A stretch of DNA of 35,749 nt from CAZPUI01 sp964415525 (GTDB taxonomy: Bacteria > Acidobacteriota > Holophagae > Holophagales > Holophagaceae), in assembly GCA_964415525.1 (NCBI GenBank), contig CAYQAS010000038.1:1-35749 (forward strand), given 5' to 3'. Both the position numbers and the translations under genes were made by a program. Numbering within the stretch: position 1 is the stretch's first letter; each line of letters opens with the position of its first letter. Below are positions 23,140 through 30,509 of the stretch, one piece after another. Under the pieces are notes generated by a model that ran no database searches, had not been told where the DNA came from, and saw only the letters and a list, made by a program, of their open reading frames with translations.

Positions 23140-24826
23140 CGAAGTCGTGCACCCCTGCCACGGCTCGGCCCGAGGGATCCTGTTGTGCCTGGAAGGCGGC
23201 GTCCCAGGCCAGGGCCGTTTCCGTGGAACAGGCGACGCTCTTCTCGAAGGGCACGCAAGCCACGGCACTGGCCTGAGGGAAGTGGGCTTCAAACAGCTGC
23301 CGGTAGAGGTAGCCCTCCTTGGTGGTGGGGGTCTTTTCCGGGAAACGTTCGGCGGCGCCCCGCAGCATGCCATCCGTGATCTGGGTTTCGGCAAAAGCCT
23401 TGAGCCCGTCGATCCAGCCGTAGCCCACCCCGTCACTGAACTGCTCCTTCTGACGCCAGAGCACCTCTGACGGGATGACGCCGTCGAACGCGTGACGCAG
23501 GGGGAATTTCTCGATGGGGCGCGTCCACGTCGCGTTCCTGGGCAGCTTGACGCTCGGATCCATGGCCATGGCCACATCCAGGAACTCCCGATCCAGGAAG
23601 GGCACCCGCGCCTCCACCCCCCAAGCCATGGCGCTCTTGTTGGCCCGCAGACAGTCATAGAGATGGAGCTTCTTCAGCTTGCGCACCGTCTCGAAGTGCA
23701 GCTCCGGGCCACTCGGCGCCTTGTGAAAGTAGAGGTAGCCGCCGAAGATCTCGTCAGCCCCCTCGCCCGACATCACCATCTTGATGCCCATGGCGTGGAT
23801 CTTCCGCATCATCAGGTACATCGGGGTGCTGGCGCGGATCGTGGTGAGGTCGAACGTCTCCAGGTGGTAGATCACGTCGGAGAGCGCGTCGAGCCCTTCC
23901 TGCAGCGTGTAGGTGAATTCGTGGTGGATGCTGCCGATGTGGGTGGCGACCTTCCGGGCTGGAGCGAAATCCGGCGCATCCTTCATTCCCACACTGAAGC
24001 TGTGGATGCGCGGCCACCAGCTGGGCCCCTGATCGTCCGCCTCGATGCGCTGCTCCCGGTAATGGGCCGCCACCGCCGCGATCAGGGAGCTGTCCACGCC
24101 GCCGCTGATAAGGAGGCCGTAGGGCACGTCGCACATGAGCTGGCGGTGGACGGCGCCCTCCAGCGCGGCACGGAGCTTCGCGGGATCGAAGGGCTCCGAA
24201 GGCACGAAGCCGTCCTCCGCCCAAGTCGGCGCGTAGTAGCGCTGGAAGCCCTTCTCCATCTCAGAGCCCAGCAGGTAGTGACCCGGCGGGAATTCCCGGA
24301 TGCGCTCGCAGATGCCCGCAAGGGCCTTCATCTCGGAGGCGACGTAGAGCCGCTCCTGCCGGTCCCAGCCCACGTAAAGCGGGTTCACGCCCATGGGATC
24401 GCGGGCGATGAGAAACGTGTCGCGGCGCGGATCCCAGAGCACGAAGGCGAAGATGCCGTTCATGCGGTTCAGGAAGTCCGCAGGTTCGAACTCGTCGTAG
24501 AGGTAGAGGATCGGCTCGCAGTCGGAGTCCGTCTGGAAGGCGTGATCGCGCTGCAGCTGGCGGCGCAGGTCGCGGTGGTTGTAGATCTCGCCGTTCACCG
24601 AGAGGACGGCGCCGGTCTGGACGTCCTTCAACGGCTGGGCGCCGTGAGCGACGTCCACGATGGAGAGGCGCTCGTGACAGAGGATGGCCCGGTCGTCCGA
24701 ATGGATGCCACTCCAGTCCATGCCGCGGTGCCGAAGCTTCCGGGCCATGGCGAGAGCCTGGGGACGCAGGGTTTCCACGTCGTTCAGGGCGGGATTGAGG
24801 TTGAGGATGGCGAGGATGCCGCACAT
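23117..24826 (-). CDS. asnB: Asparagine synthase (glutamine-hydrolysing)
   Basis: 569-aa cytoplasmic enzyme making asparagine from aspartate, glutamine and ATP. The N-terminal class II glutaminase domain starts at the nucleophile Cys2 (MCGILAIL) and includes RHRGMDWSG, CHERLSIVD, SVNGEIYNH and DSDCEPILYLY. The C-terminal synthetase has the ATP-pyrophosphatase loop LISGGVDSSLIAAV, SGEGADEIFGGY and EARVPFLDREFLD. Length and motifs match the E. coli AsnB type; it lacks the lasso-peptide context, as no leader-binding or transglutaminase-like partner genes are nearby. AAGGAG lies 7 nt before ATG 24826. It is controlled by a leader-peptide attenuator immediately upstream. Confidence 0.97.
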   Translation of the reverse strand: MCGILAILNLNPALNDVETLRPQALAMARKLRHRGMDWSGIHSDDRAILCHERLSIVDVAHGAQPLKDVQTGAVLSVNGEIYNHRDLRRQLQRDHAFQTDSDCEPILYLYDEFEPADFLNRMNGIFAFVLWDPRRDTFLIARDPMGVNPLYVGWDRQERLYVASEMKALAGICERIREFPPGHYLLGSEMEKGFQRYYAPTWAEDGFVPSEPFDPAKLRAALEGAVHRQLMCDVPYGLLISGGVDSSLIAAVAAHYREQRIEADDQGPSWWPRIHSFSVGMKDAPDFAPARKVATHIGSIHHEFTYTLQEGLDALSDVIYHLETFDLTTIRASTPMYLMMRKIHAMGIKMVMSGEGADEIFGGYLYFHKAPSGPELHFETVRKLKKLHLYDCLRANKSAMAWGVEARVPFLDREFLDVAMAMDPSVKLPRNATWTRPIEKFPLRHAFDGVIPSEVLWRQKEQFSDGVGYGWIDGLKAFAETQITDGMLRGAAERFPEKTPTTKEGYLYRQLFEAHFPQASAVACVPFEKSVACSTETALAWDAAFQAQQDPSGRAVAGVHDFAIEAPAT

Positions 24827-24845
24827 GGAGTGCTCCTTGAGGGTG

Positions 24846-24944
24846 AAAAAGAAAAACCCCCGACCGCTTTCGCGAATCGGGGGTGGTTCGAGATGGGGGT
24901 TTGTCTCTTAGGCGTGACCCTCACCGTCCCACGCGCGATTCGCG
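24846..24944 (-). promoter_or_regulatory. asnB transcription attenuator (terminator plus antiterminator)
   Basis: Minus strand, within the asnB leader. The terminator is a hairpin at 24883-24857 (CCCCCGA...TCGGGGG with an inner CGC-GAAA-GCG) followed by UUUUUCUUUUU (24856-24846), ending 19 nt before the asnB ATG. The terminator's left arm (24886-24871) can instead pair with 24944-24929, which lies inside the leader peptide reading frame; 14 of 16 positions are complementary, including 9 consecutive. The same upstream segment can also fold on itself (GCGCG-AAT-CGCGC). A ribosome stalled on the Asn codons at 24964-24956 would sit just 5' of this segment and leave it free to form the antiterminator. 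No gene lies upstream on this strand that the terminator could serve. Confidence 0.8.
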
Positions 24945-25000
24945 CAAGGGAGCGGATTGTTATTGCGGTTGAGCTGCCGCACCAGGAAGAGGGTCCGCAT
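24908..25000 (-). CDS. Asn-rich leader peptide of asnB
   Basis: 30 residues from ATG 25000 to TAA 24908. Residues 11-15 are Asn-Arg-Asn-Asn-Asn (codons AAC CGC AAT AAC AAT at 24970-24956), and a further Asn is residue 21. That is five Asn in 30 residues, four of them clustered within five codons directly before the alternative RNA structures. This is the logic of Trp, His and Leu leader peptides, here matched to an asparagine biosynthetic gene. No Shine-Dalgarno sequence precedes the ATG; a TTGACA -35 at 25039 places the probable transcript start very close to it, so translation may be leaderless. The same frame is open upstream to 25099, so a longer leader is possible. Confidence 0.72.
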   Translation of the reverse strand: MRTLFLVRQLNRNNNPLPCANRAWDGEGHA

Positions 25001-25009
25001 GACAGGTTC

Positions 25010-25039
25010 AGGTTCGAGTCCCGTGGGCTCGCCTGTCAA
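25010..25039 (-). promoter_or_regulatory. Candidate asnB promoter
   Basis: A perfect -35 TTGACA at 25039-25034 and, 18 nt on, the weak -10 GAACCT (25015-25010). Transcription would start at about 25003, next to the leader peptide ATG. The element is bracketed by an inverted repeat, GACAGG (25001-25006) and CCTGTC (25032-25037), which could be an operator. The -10 is poor, so confidence is low. Confidence 0.4.
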
Positions 25040-25112
25040 GCCCAGAACACACGGGCCTGTGCCATCCCGCGGCAAGCCCGACTGGGTGACGTCCATCACA
25101 AGCGAATCTCGC

Positions 25113-25144
25113 CATATTGAGACTCATTCTCTCGCCAGTATGCT
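25113..25144 (+). promoter_or_regulatory. tonB promoter with overlapping Fur-box-like site
   Basis: TTGAGA (25117-25122), 16-nt spacer, TATGCT (25139-25144), then 7 nt to the tonB ATG, giving a leaderless or near-leaderless start. The -35 region lies in a Fur-like 19-mer at 25113-25131. Read on the minus strand, GAGAATGAGTCTCAATATG matches the GATAATGATAATCATTATC consensus at 13 of 19 positions, including the intact half GAGAATGA. Fur binding here would block RNA polymerase when iron is plentiful. The downstream receptor and PepSY genes fit iron control. Confidence 0.6.
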
Positions 25145-25151
25145 AAACCCC

Positions 25152-25910
25152 ATGGACATGCAGCCCGTGCACCCCGCGACCCCCCGCCCAACGCCTCCAG
25201 ACCTGGACGGCCTCTACGTGCCTGGAAGGGTTCGCCCGATGCTGCTCACGTCGTCGGCTTGCGCGCTGCTCGGCATGTCCCTGCTCGCGGTGCCCACCAC
25301 CCAAACCAACCTGCGGGTGCCCCTCACCCTGGCCATCACCCTGGATGAGCCTGCGGCGTTCGCGCCGCCGCCACCAGCGCCCGCGGGGGAGCCCGGCCCC
25401 AGCGGAAGGACCGAAGCATCCCAGCAGGCTCTGACAGCCGCGACATCGATTCCCGAAACGCCCACGTCGATCCCGACCCAGCCCCTTCCGGTTCCCGAAA
25501 TGGCATCTCTCCAGCCTTCGGGATCCATCCCCGGAGGTGGCCTGCCTGGAGGCGTTCCGGGTGGGGTCCCCGGCGGCGTGGTCGGTGGTGTTCCAGGGGG
25601 TGTGGTGGGCGGCAAGGTGGGAGGCGTGGTGCCCCCGCGTTTTGACGCCGCGTATCTCAACAACCCCAGCCCCACCTATCCGAACCTGTCCCGGCGCCTG
25701 GGCGAAACGGGCCGGGTCCTCCTTCGGGTCATGGTGAGCCCAACCGGTCACGCCGAGCTGTTGGAAATCAAGTCGACCAGCGGCTTTGCTCGCCTGGATC
25801 GGGCAGCCATCGAGGCGGTCCGCCGCTGGCGCTTCATTCCCGCCCGCCAAGGGGAGGAAGCCCTGGGCGCCTGGGTGCTCGTCCCCATCACCTTCGATTT
25901 GAACGCCTGA
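25152..25910 (+). CDS. TonB-family energy transducer
   Basis: 252 aa. It passes proton-motive energy to outer-membrane receptors. N-terminal cytoplasmic part of about 30 residues, one TM helix (MLLTSSACALLGMSLLAVP), then a Pro/Ala/Gly-rich periplasmic spacer. The spacer contains a run of GGVPGG(V)-type units encoded at about 25532-25630. The C-terminal TonB domain (about 175-252) has PSPTYPNLSRRLGETGRVLLRVMVSPTG, LDRAAIEAVRRWRFIPAR and WVLVPITF, the family hallmark order. ATG 25152 follows a TATGCT box by 7 nt and no ribosome site is present. No ExbB/ExbD genes are beside it. It precedes the receptor gene by 119 nt. Confidence 0.92.
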   Translation: MDMQPVHPATPRPTPPDLDGLYVPGRVRPMLLTSSACALLGMSLLAVPTTQTNLRVPLTLAITLDEPAAFAPPPPAPAGEPGPSGRTEASQQALTAATSIPETPTSIPTQPLPVPEMASLQPSGSIPGGGLPGGVPGGVPGGVVGGVPGGVVGGKVGGVVPPRFDAAYLNNPSPTYPNLSRRLGETGRVLLRVMVSPTGHAELLEIKSTSGFARLDRAAIEAVRRWRFIPARQGEEALGAWVLVPITFDLNA

Positions 25911-25926
25911 ACCCCTCCCAGAGCCG

Positions 25927-25992
25927 GAAGGGCGCTCGCCCGCCCCAGGCTCGCCCCTTCATCCCTCCCCGTCGCCACCCGCCCCGCGGGTG
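25927..25992 (+). promoter_or_regulatory. Hairpins in the tonB-receptor spacer
   Basis: Two stems: GAAGGGCG (25927-25934) with CGCCCCTTC (25952-25960, one bulge), and a perfect 7-bp CACCCGC / GCGGGTG (25976-25992) with a CCC loop. There is no U-run, so these are more likely mRNA-processing or stability elements than terminators. tonB and the receptor could still be one transcript. Confidence 0.3.
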
Positions 25993-26029
25993 AGGCGAGG
26001 CATGCCCCAAACCCACGGAGCCCCAAACC

Positions 26030-28090
26030 ATGTCAACCCGCCTCATCACGACTCGCCTCGCCACGCTTCTGGCGCTTCCCCTGGCCGCCCAGGATCAGAC
26101 GATGAAGGAAGTCGTCGTCAGTGCTTCCGGCTTCCAGCAGGAGAAAAAACAGGCCCCCGCCAGCATCACCGTGATCACCCGCAAGGAGATCGAACGGATC
26201 CGCGCCAACCACCTGGCCGACCTCCTGCGTGATGTCGAAGGCCTGGATGTGAACGCCGAATCCACCAAGACCGGCGGCATGTCCATCACCCTCAGGGGCA
26301 TGCCCAGCGATTACACGCTGGTGCTGATCGATGGCCGCCGGCAGAATCCCGCGGGCAACGTCACCCCCAACGGGTTCAACGATTCGGCGACCTCGTTCCT
26401 GCCCCCGCCCGCCGCCATCGAACGCATCGAGATCATCCGGGGGCCCATGTCCACCCTCTACGGCTCGGATGCCATGGGCGGGGTCATCAACATCATCACC
26501 CGCAAGGTGGCCAAGGCCTGGACGGGCCAAGTCAGCCTGGACACCACGCACCAGTTGGATCCCGACTACGGCGACACCCGCAGCGCCACCCTCTATGCCG
26601 CAGGACCGCTCGTGGCGGATCGCTTTGGGCTGCAACTCAAGGGCAAGGTGCTGCGACGGGATGCCTCCAGCCTCACCTGGCCCGGCATGGGCACGACGGA
26701 GGGCCGCCTGCTCACCATGGGCACCAACCCCGTGAAGTCCGACATCGGCAACCTGGGCACGCGCCTGTCCTTCACCCCGAGCCGCAGCCATGACCTGGTG
26801 CTGGATGTGGACCAGAGCCGCACGGTCTATGACAACGCCCGAGGCCAGATGGGCACGCTGGATACCGACAAGGCCAAGAGCGGCTACCTGCCCGAGCTGA
26901 AGTTCAACCGCGCCCAGACGGCCCTCACCCACACCTGGCGCCTCGAAGCGGGCCAGCTGGAGACGAACCTCAGCCGCAACACCACCGAGACCATCGGCCG
27001 CACCATTCCCGACAAGACCCCCGGCAAGGTGGCAGGGTCGCCGCGCACGCTGGAAAGCATCAACAGCCTGTTGGACACCAAGCTGGTCACTCAGCTGGGG
27101 CCGCACCAGCTCACGACGGGCGCCCAGTACTGGGATGCGGACATGACTGATGGCGTGGCAGCGGGTCGCTATGAGAAGACGCAGTGGGGCCTCTTCACCG
27201 AAGACGAGTGGCAGCTCCACAAGGATCTGACCCTCACCCTGGGGCTGCGACATGACCATCACGACAGCTTTGGCGGCAAGACCACGCCCCGCGCCTACCT
27301 CGTGTGGCACGCGGATGCCCGCTGGACGCTCAAGGGCGGCCTCAGCTTCGGCTACAAGACGCCGCGCCTGGATCAGCTCTTCGAGGGCGTCACGGGCTAT
27401 GGCGCCCAGGGCACCCTGCCCGTCTACGGCAATGCAGACCTGAAACCCGAAACCTCTATCAGCAAGGAGCTGGGTGCCCTCTTCCAGGAAGGGACTTGGA
27501 GCGGCGGATTGACGCTCTTCCAGACGGATTTTCGGAATGCCATCGGCAACGAGACCTACGTGGCGCCGGGGACGACGGTGGCCGGGATCCGGCCCATCAA
27601 CTTCAGCGAGGCGGAGATCCGAGGCGCCGAAGCGACAACCACTGTCAAACCCACCGCATCCATCAAGCTGAGCCTCAACTACACCCATACCTGGAGCGAG
27701 CGTCAGGGTGGCACCTACTACGGCGGCGTGCCCTTCACGCTGACGCCACGGCACATGCTCAACCTCAAAGGCAGCTGGGCGGTCTCTTCTCAGGTGGATG
27801 CCTGGCTGCAGGGGGAATACCGCAGCTCGCGCTTTCGCACCGAGGACACCGCGGGCACGAACGTGAAGGCGCGCCTCGGGAACTACCGCCCCTCCACCCT
27901 GGTGCATCTCGGCGGCGCCTATCGCTTCAACCGTGCCTTCACGCTCCAAGCCACAGTCTACAACCTGCTCAACCGCTCCTTCCTCGAGTACGAGCCCGTG
28001 ACCGTCAGTGCCAAGCCCGCCTTCGCCAACCGCCACTACACGAACCAGGAACCGCGCCGCCTCTGGGTGAGCGCCGCCTGGACCTTCTGA
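26030..28090 (+). CDS. TonB-dependent siderophore-type receptor (FepA/CirA-like)
   Basis: 686 aa. Signal peptide (LATLLALPLAAQ), TonB-box-like segment MKEVVVSAS, then plug domain: KKQAPASITVITRKEIERI, LADLLRDVEGLDV, GMSITLRGMPSDYTLVLIDGRRQ, and AIERIEIIRGPMSTLYGSDAMGGVINIITRK. The barrel contains the catecholate-receptor style ALTHTWRLEAGQL and LTLTLGLRHDHHDSFGGKTTPR stretches, and ends in Phe (AAWTF). This plug is closest in style to ferric-enterobactin/colicin I receptors. The substrate is inferred to be a ferric siderophore, supported by the Fur-like box and the PepSY gene 7 nt downstream. Distinct from the two paralogous receptors elsewhere in the window. Confidence 0.95.
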   Translation: MSTRLITTRLATLLALPLAAQDQTMKEVVVSASGFQQEKKQAPASITVITRKEIERIRANHLADLLRDVEGLDVNAESTKTGGMSITLRGMPSDYTLVLIDGRRQNPAGNVTPNGFNDSATSFLPPPAAIERIEIIRGPMSTLYGSDAMGGVINIITRKVAKAWTGQVSLDTTHQLDPDYGDTRSATLYAAGPLVADRFGLQLKGKVLRRDASSLTWPGMGTTEGRLLTMGTNPVKSDIGNLGTRLSFTPSRSHDLVLDVDQSRTVYDNARGQMGTLDTDKAKSGYLPELKFNRAQTALTHTWRLEAGQLETNLSRNTTETIGRTIPDKTPGKVAGSPRTLESINSLLDTKLVTQLGPHQLTTGAQYWDADMTDGVAAGRYEKTQWGLFTEDEWQLHKDLTLTLGLRHDHHDSFGGKTTPRAYLVWHADARWTLKGGLSFGYKTPRLDQLFEGVTGYGAQGTLPVYGNADLKPETSISKELGALFQEGTWSGGLTLFQTDFRNAIGNETYVAPGTTVAGIRPINFSEAEIRGAEATTTVKPTASIKLSLNYTHTWSERQGGTYYGGVPFTLTPRHMLNLKGSWAVSSQVDAWLQGEYRSSRFRTEDTAGTNVKARLGNYRPSTLVHLGGAYRFNRAFTLQATVYNLLNRSFLEYEPVTVSAKPAFANRHYTNQEPRRLWVSAAWTF

Positions 28091-28097
28091 GGAAGCC

Positions 28098-29267
28098 ATG
28101 TCCCTACGCAAGACGCTCTTCTGGATCCATCTGGGAACCGGCCTCCTCGCTGGAATTGCCATCGCCCTCATGTCCCTGACCGGCGCCGCCCTCGCCTTCG
28201 AGAAGGAGCTGGTGGCCTGGGTGGAGCGGGATGTCCGCCGCGTGGCCGTGCCCGCCGACGCCAGCGCGCGGCTGTCGGTGGATGAACTGCGGAAGGGCCT
28301 GCTCGCCCGGCATCCCGAGCTGAAACAGGTGAGTGTGACCCTGCGCCATGCTCCGGACGCGGCTGTGATCTTCACCGCAGGCCGGGAAGGCACCTACTAC
28401 GCCAATCCGTACACCGGCGAGATCCGCCAACCCGCCACCCGGCGCATGCACGCATTTATGGAGGTGATGACCGACTGGCATCGATGGCTCGCCCTGAAAG
28501 AGCCCCAACGGGCCACGGGCAAGGTGATCAACGGCGTCGCCAACCTCGTCTTCCTCGCCCTCTGCATCACGGGCATCGCCCTCTGGTGGCCGCGTAACTG
28601 GACCCGGCGCGGCGTCAAAGCCGTGGCGATGGTGAACCTGCGATTAAAGGGCAGGGCCCGGGACTGGAACTGGCACAACGCCCTGGGGCTCTGGACCCTG
28701 CCCATCCTGGTGGTGGTGACGGCCACGGCAGTGCCCATCAGCTTCCGCTGGGGCAGCAACCTGGTCTTCCGAATGGCGGGAGAAGCGCCCCCCACCCAGG
28801 CAGGCCCTGGCGGCATGGCCACGCCGCCACCGCCCATGCCCGCGCCGGAACCCGGCGCTCAGCCCCTGCCCCTGGACACGGTACTGGAGCGCGCAGCCCA
28901 GGCCGTGCCTGACTGGCAGGAGATCTCCGTGCGCAGCAACAGCGGTCGGCGGGGCGGACCCGAAACGAAGGGCCCTCAGCCCCTGAATGTGAGCATCCGA
29001 CAGGCCGATCCCTGGCCCCGTACCGCCACCTTGACCCTCGCCGTGAATCCCTTCACCGGCGAGATCCTCAGCCGCACGGGATGGTCCGACCTCAGCGCAG
29101 GACGAAGGCTGCGCACCTGGACCCGCTTTCTCCACACAGGCGAAGCCCTGGGCTGGTGGGGACAGCTCCTGGCGGGCGTCGCTTGCCTGGGAGCCCTGGT
29201 GCTCGTCTACACCGGTTTCGCACTGAGTTGGCGGCGGTTCTTTCGCGGGAAACAGGTTCAAGCCTGA
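28098..29267 (+). CDS. PepSY-associated transmembrane protein (siderophore-reductase type)
   Basis: 389-aa inner-membrane protein with about four TM helices: residues about 10-32 (IHLGTGLLAGIAIALMSLTGAALAF), about 148-166 (VANLVFLALCITGIALWW), about 195-215 (LGLWTLPILVVVTATAVPISF) and about 355-377. PepSY-like periplasmic segments lie between them, the first ending FTAGREGTYYANPYTGEI and the second ending LTLAVNPFTGEILSRTGW. A Pro-rich linker sits near residue 235-255. Histidines close to the TM ends (WIHLG, MTDWHRWL, NWHNALGLW, RFLHTGEALG) could bind heme. Genes of this family often sit beside siderophore receptors, where reductive iron release is proposed. Coupled to the receptor (7-nt gap). 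Confidence 0.9.
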   Translation: MSLRKTLFWIHLGTGLLAGIAIALMSLTGAALAFEKELVAWVERDVRRVAVPADASARLSVDELRKGLLARHPELKQVSVTLRHAPDAAVIFTAGREGTYYANPYTGEIRQPATRRMHAFMEVMTDWHRWLALKEPQRATGKVINGVANLVFLALCITGIALWWPRNWTRRGVKAVAMVNLRLKGRARDWNWHNALGLWTLPILVVVTATAVPISFRWGSNLVFRMAGEAPPTQAGPGGMATPPPPMPAPEPGAQPLPLDTVLERAAQAVPDWQEISVRSNSGRRGGPETKGPQPLNVSIRQADPWPRTATLTLAVNPFTGEILSRTGWSDLSAGRRLRTWTRFLHTGEALGWWGQLLAGVACLGALVLVYTGFALSWRRFFRGKQVQA

Positions 29268-29280
29268 GGGTTGGCCCCCA

Positions 29281-29850
29281 TCAGGCCATCAGGTCGAGTC
29301 CCTTGCCGGAGGTCTTCCCAGGCCTCGCCAATTCCATCGCCGCCTCGCTGGCCATGCGGGATGCGGCCGCGGCCACCTTGCGGTCCTGGCCGCTGGGATC
29401 CGCCGGGGCGAGCGCCGCCGCCTGGATCTGCTGGGCCTTGGCGATGGTGGCGCGGGGGTTGTTCGGCACGGGGCTCGTATCGATGGAGACCTCGCCGCCG
29501 ATGGCGTACATCTGCCCATCCGGCCCACGCTGGGTCGTGAAGGAGGCCCCGCCCCGCACCATGCCGCCGCCCGCGGCCATGTGGGCCGCCTCGTGGGCAC
29601 GGACCTGCCGGTCCCGGGTCTTGAGCTCGACCAGCTGCTTCTGGGCCTCGGGGCTCAGATCCAGGGAGTCCTTGACCCCTGCGGAGACCTGTTCCGCCGC
29701 GCCCTGCTGACGCCCCCGCACCCGTTCCTCCCGCTCTGGGGAGGTGGTGCCCCGCCCATAGCCGCGCGCGGCCATGACGTTCTGGATGGGGCTGGCATTG
29801 AAGTCCACGGGTCGGTCATCCTGGCCCCCAAAGATGCGCCCCCGAGGCAT
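29281..29850 (-). CDS. SprA-related putative metalloprotease (CJM1_0395-like family)
   Basis: 189 aa. The conserved family block spans residues about 64-170: LDLSPEAQKQLVELKTRDRQ, the zinc-protease-like motif H86-E87-A-A-H90 (RAHEAAHMAAGG), VRGGASFTTQRGPDGQMYAI, GGEVSIDTSPVPNNPRATI, and a C-terminal helix AALAPADPSGQDRKVAAAA. HExxH suggests zinc binding and peptidase activity, although activity of the family is not established as far as I know. There is no signal peptide. It is convergent with the PepSY gene (13 nt between stops) and divergent from the OsmC gene. Confidence 0.88.
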   Translation of the reverse strand: MPRGRIFGGQDDRPVDFNASPIQNVMAARGYGRGTTSPEREERVRGRQQGAAEQVSAGVKDSLDLSPEAQKQLVELKTRDRQVRAHEAAHMAAGGGMVRGGASFTTQRGPDGQMYAIGGEVSIDTSPVPNNPRATIAKAQQIQAAALAPADPSGQDRKVAAAASRMASEAAMELARPGKTSGKGLDLMA

Positions 29851-29891
29851 CGAAGTCCATGGGTCCCTTTCATGAATCTGGAGTCCACGCC

Positions 29892-30338
29892 ATGAGTCAC
29901 GCTTTCCCCCTCACCCTCACCTGGACCGGCAACACGCTGGATGCCGCCTATCCCCGCACTGGCGAAGCCCGAAACCCGGGCGGCGCCGTCCTGCCCGTCT
30001 CTGCTGCTCCGTTCTCCGGGGGCGATCCCGCGGTGATGAACCCCGAGGAGCTGCTGGCCTCCGCCCTCTCCACCTGCCACATGCTCTTCTTCCTCAGCCT
30101 CGCCGCGAAGGTGCGCCTGGAGGTGAAGCACTACGAGGACCACGCCGAGGCCCGCCTCATCACCGAGAACAAGGTGAGCCGCATCGAGGAAGTCATCCTC
30201 GCCCCGGTCATCCGCGTCACCCCCGGAACGTCCGCCGCCAAGGTCGTCGAGATGTTCGAGAAGGCGCACAAATACTGCATCATCGCCAACACCGTGAACT
30301 GCAAAGTGACGATGAAGCCGCGGGTGGTGGAAGGCTGA
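29892..30338 (+). CDS. OsmC-family peroxiredoxin-like protein
   Basis: 148 aa, cytoplasmic. OsmC/Ohr-type thiol peroxidase fold. The peroxidatic Cys62 is in ELLASALSTCHMLFF and the resolving Cys129 in AHKYCIIANTVNC, both with the usual flanks. The N-terminal ARNPGGAVLPVSAAPFSGGDP loop carries a conserved-looking region before the long central helix. ATG 29892 has GGAG 8 nt upstream; an in-frame ATG at 29859 has no ribosome site. Probably reduces organic hydroperoxides. It stands alone, followed by an inverted-repeat element. Confidence 0.9.
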   Translation: MSHAFPLTLTWTGNTLDAAYPRTGEARNPGGAVLPVSAAPFSGGDPAVMNPEELLASALSTCHMLFFLSLAAKVRLEVKHYEDHAEARLITENKVSRIEEVILAPVIRVTPGTSAAKVVEMFEKAHKYCIIANTVNCKVTMKPRVVEG

Positions 30339-30354
30339 GCGGGGGAAAAGAACA

Positions 30355-30462
30355 CCACGAAGGGCCACAAAGCCGCGCTTCGCGCTGCCACGAAATAAAG
30401 AGCAGGAAAGACACGCATCATTCAGGAGTTTTTTCTTCGTGGTCCTTTGTGGCCCTTCGTGG
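30355..30462. repeat. Two-armed inverted-repeat element of CCACGAA-type units
   Basis: An 18-bp perfect inverted repeat: CCACGAAGGGCCACAAAG at 30355-30372 and its complement at 30445-30462. Each arm carries a second CCACGAA unit further in (30388-30394 and, inverted, 30436-30442). In the right arm the units follow a roughly 10-nt period. In the left arm the spacing is broken by an extra GC-rich hairpin-like CGCGCTTCGCG. It fills the otherwise empty 171-nt gap between the OsmC gene and nrdR. The composition and symmetry suggest a dispersed REP/MITE-like sequence; a terminator role for OsmC is also possible. Confidence 0.6.
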
Positions 30463-30509
30463 CTCCATCTTTTTGTTTCCTGAGACGTTAAGCTGGACTC
30501 GGAGCTTTC

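Noticed and set aside
23001..24826. Lasso peptide cluster (AsnB-like cyclase next to a small ORF)
   Set aside because: AsnB here is the full-length housekeeping type with its own Asn attenuator. There is no B1/B2 protein and the small ORF lacks a lasso precursor pattern.
25005..25030. tRNA T-arm-like GGTTCGAGTCC
   Set aside because: The flanking five bases do not form a T-stem (two mismatches in five), and no acceptor, D or anticodon arms can be drawn. It lies in the asnB promoter region.
28098..28508. Open frames antisense to the start of the PepSY gene
   Set aside because: No ribosome site or recognisable protein, and the opposite strand is a clear membrane protein directly coupled to the receptor gene.
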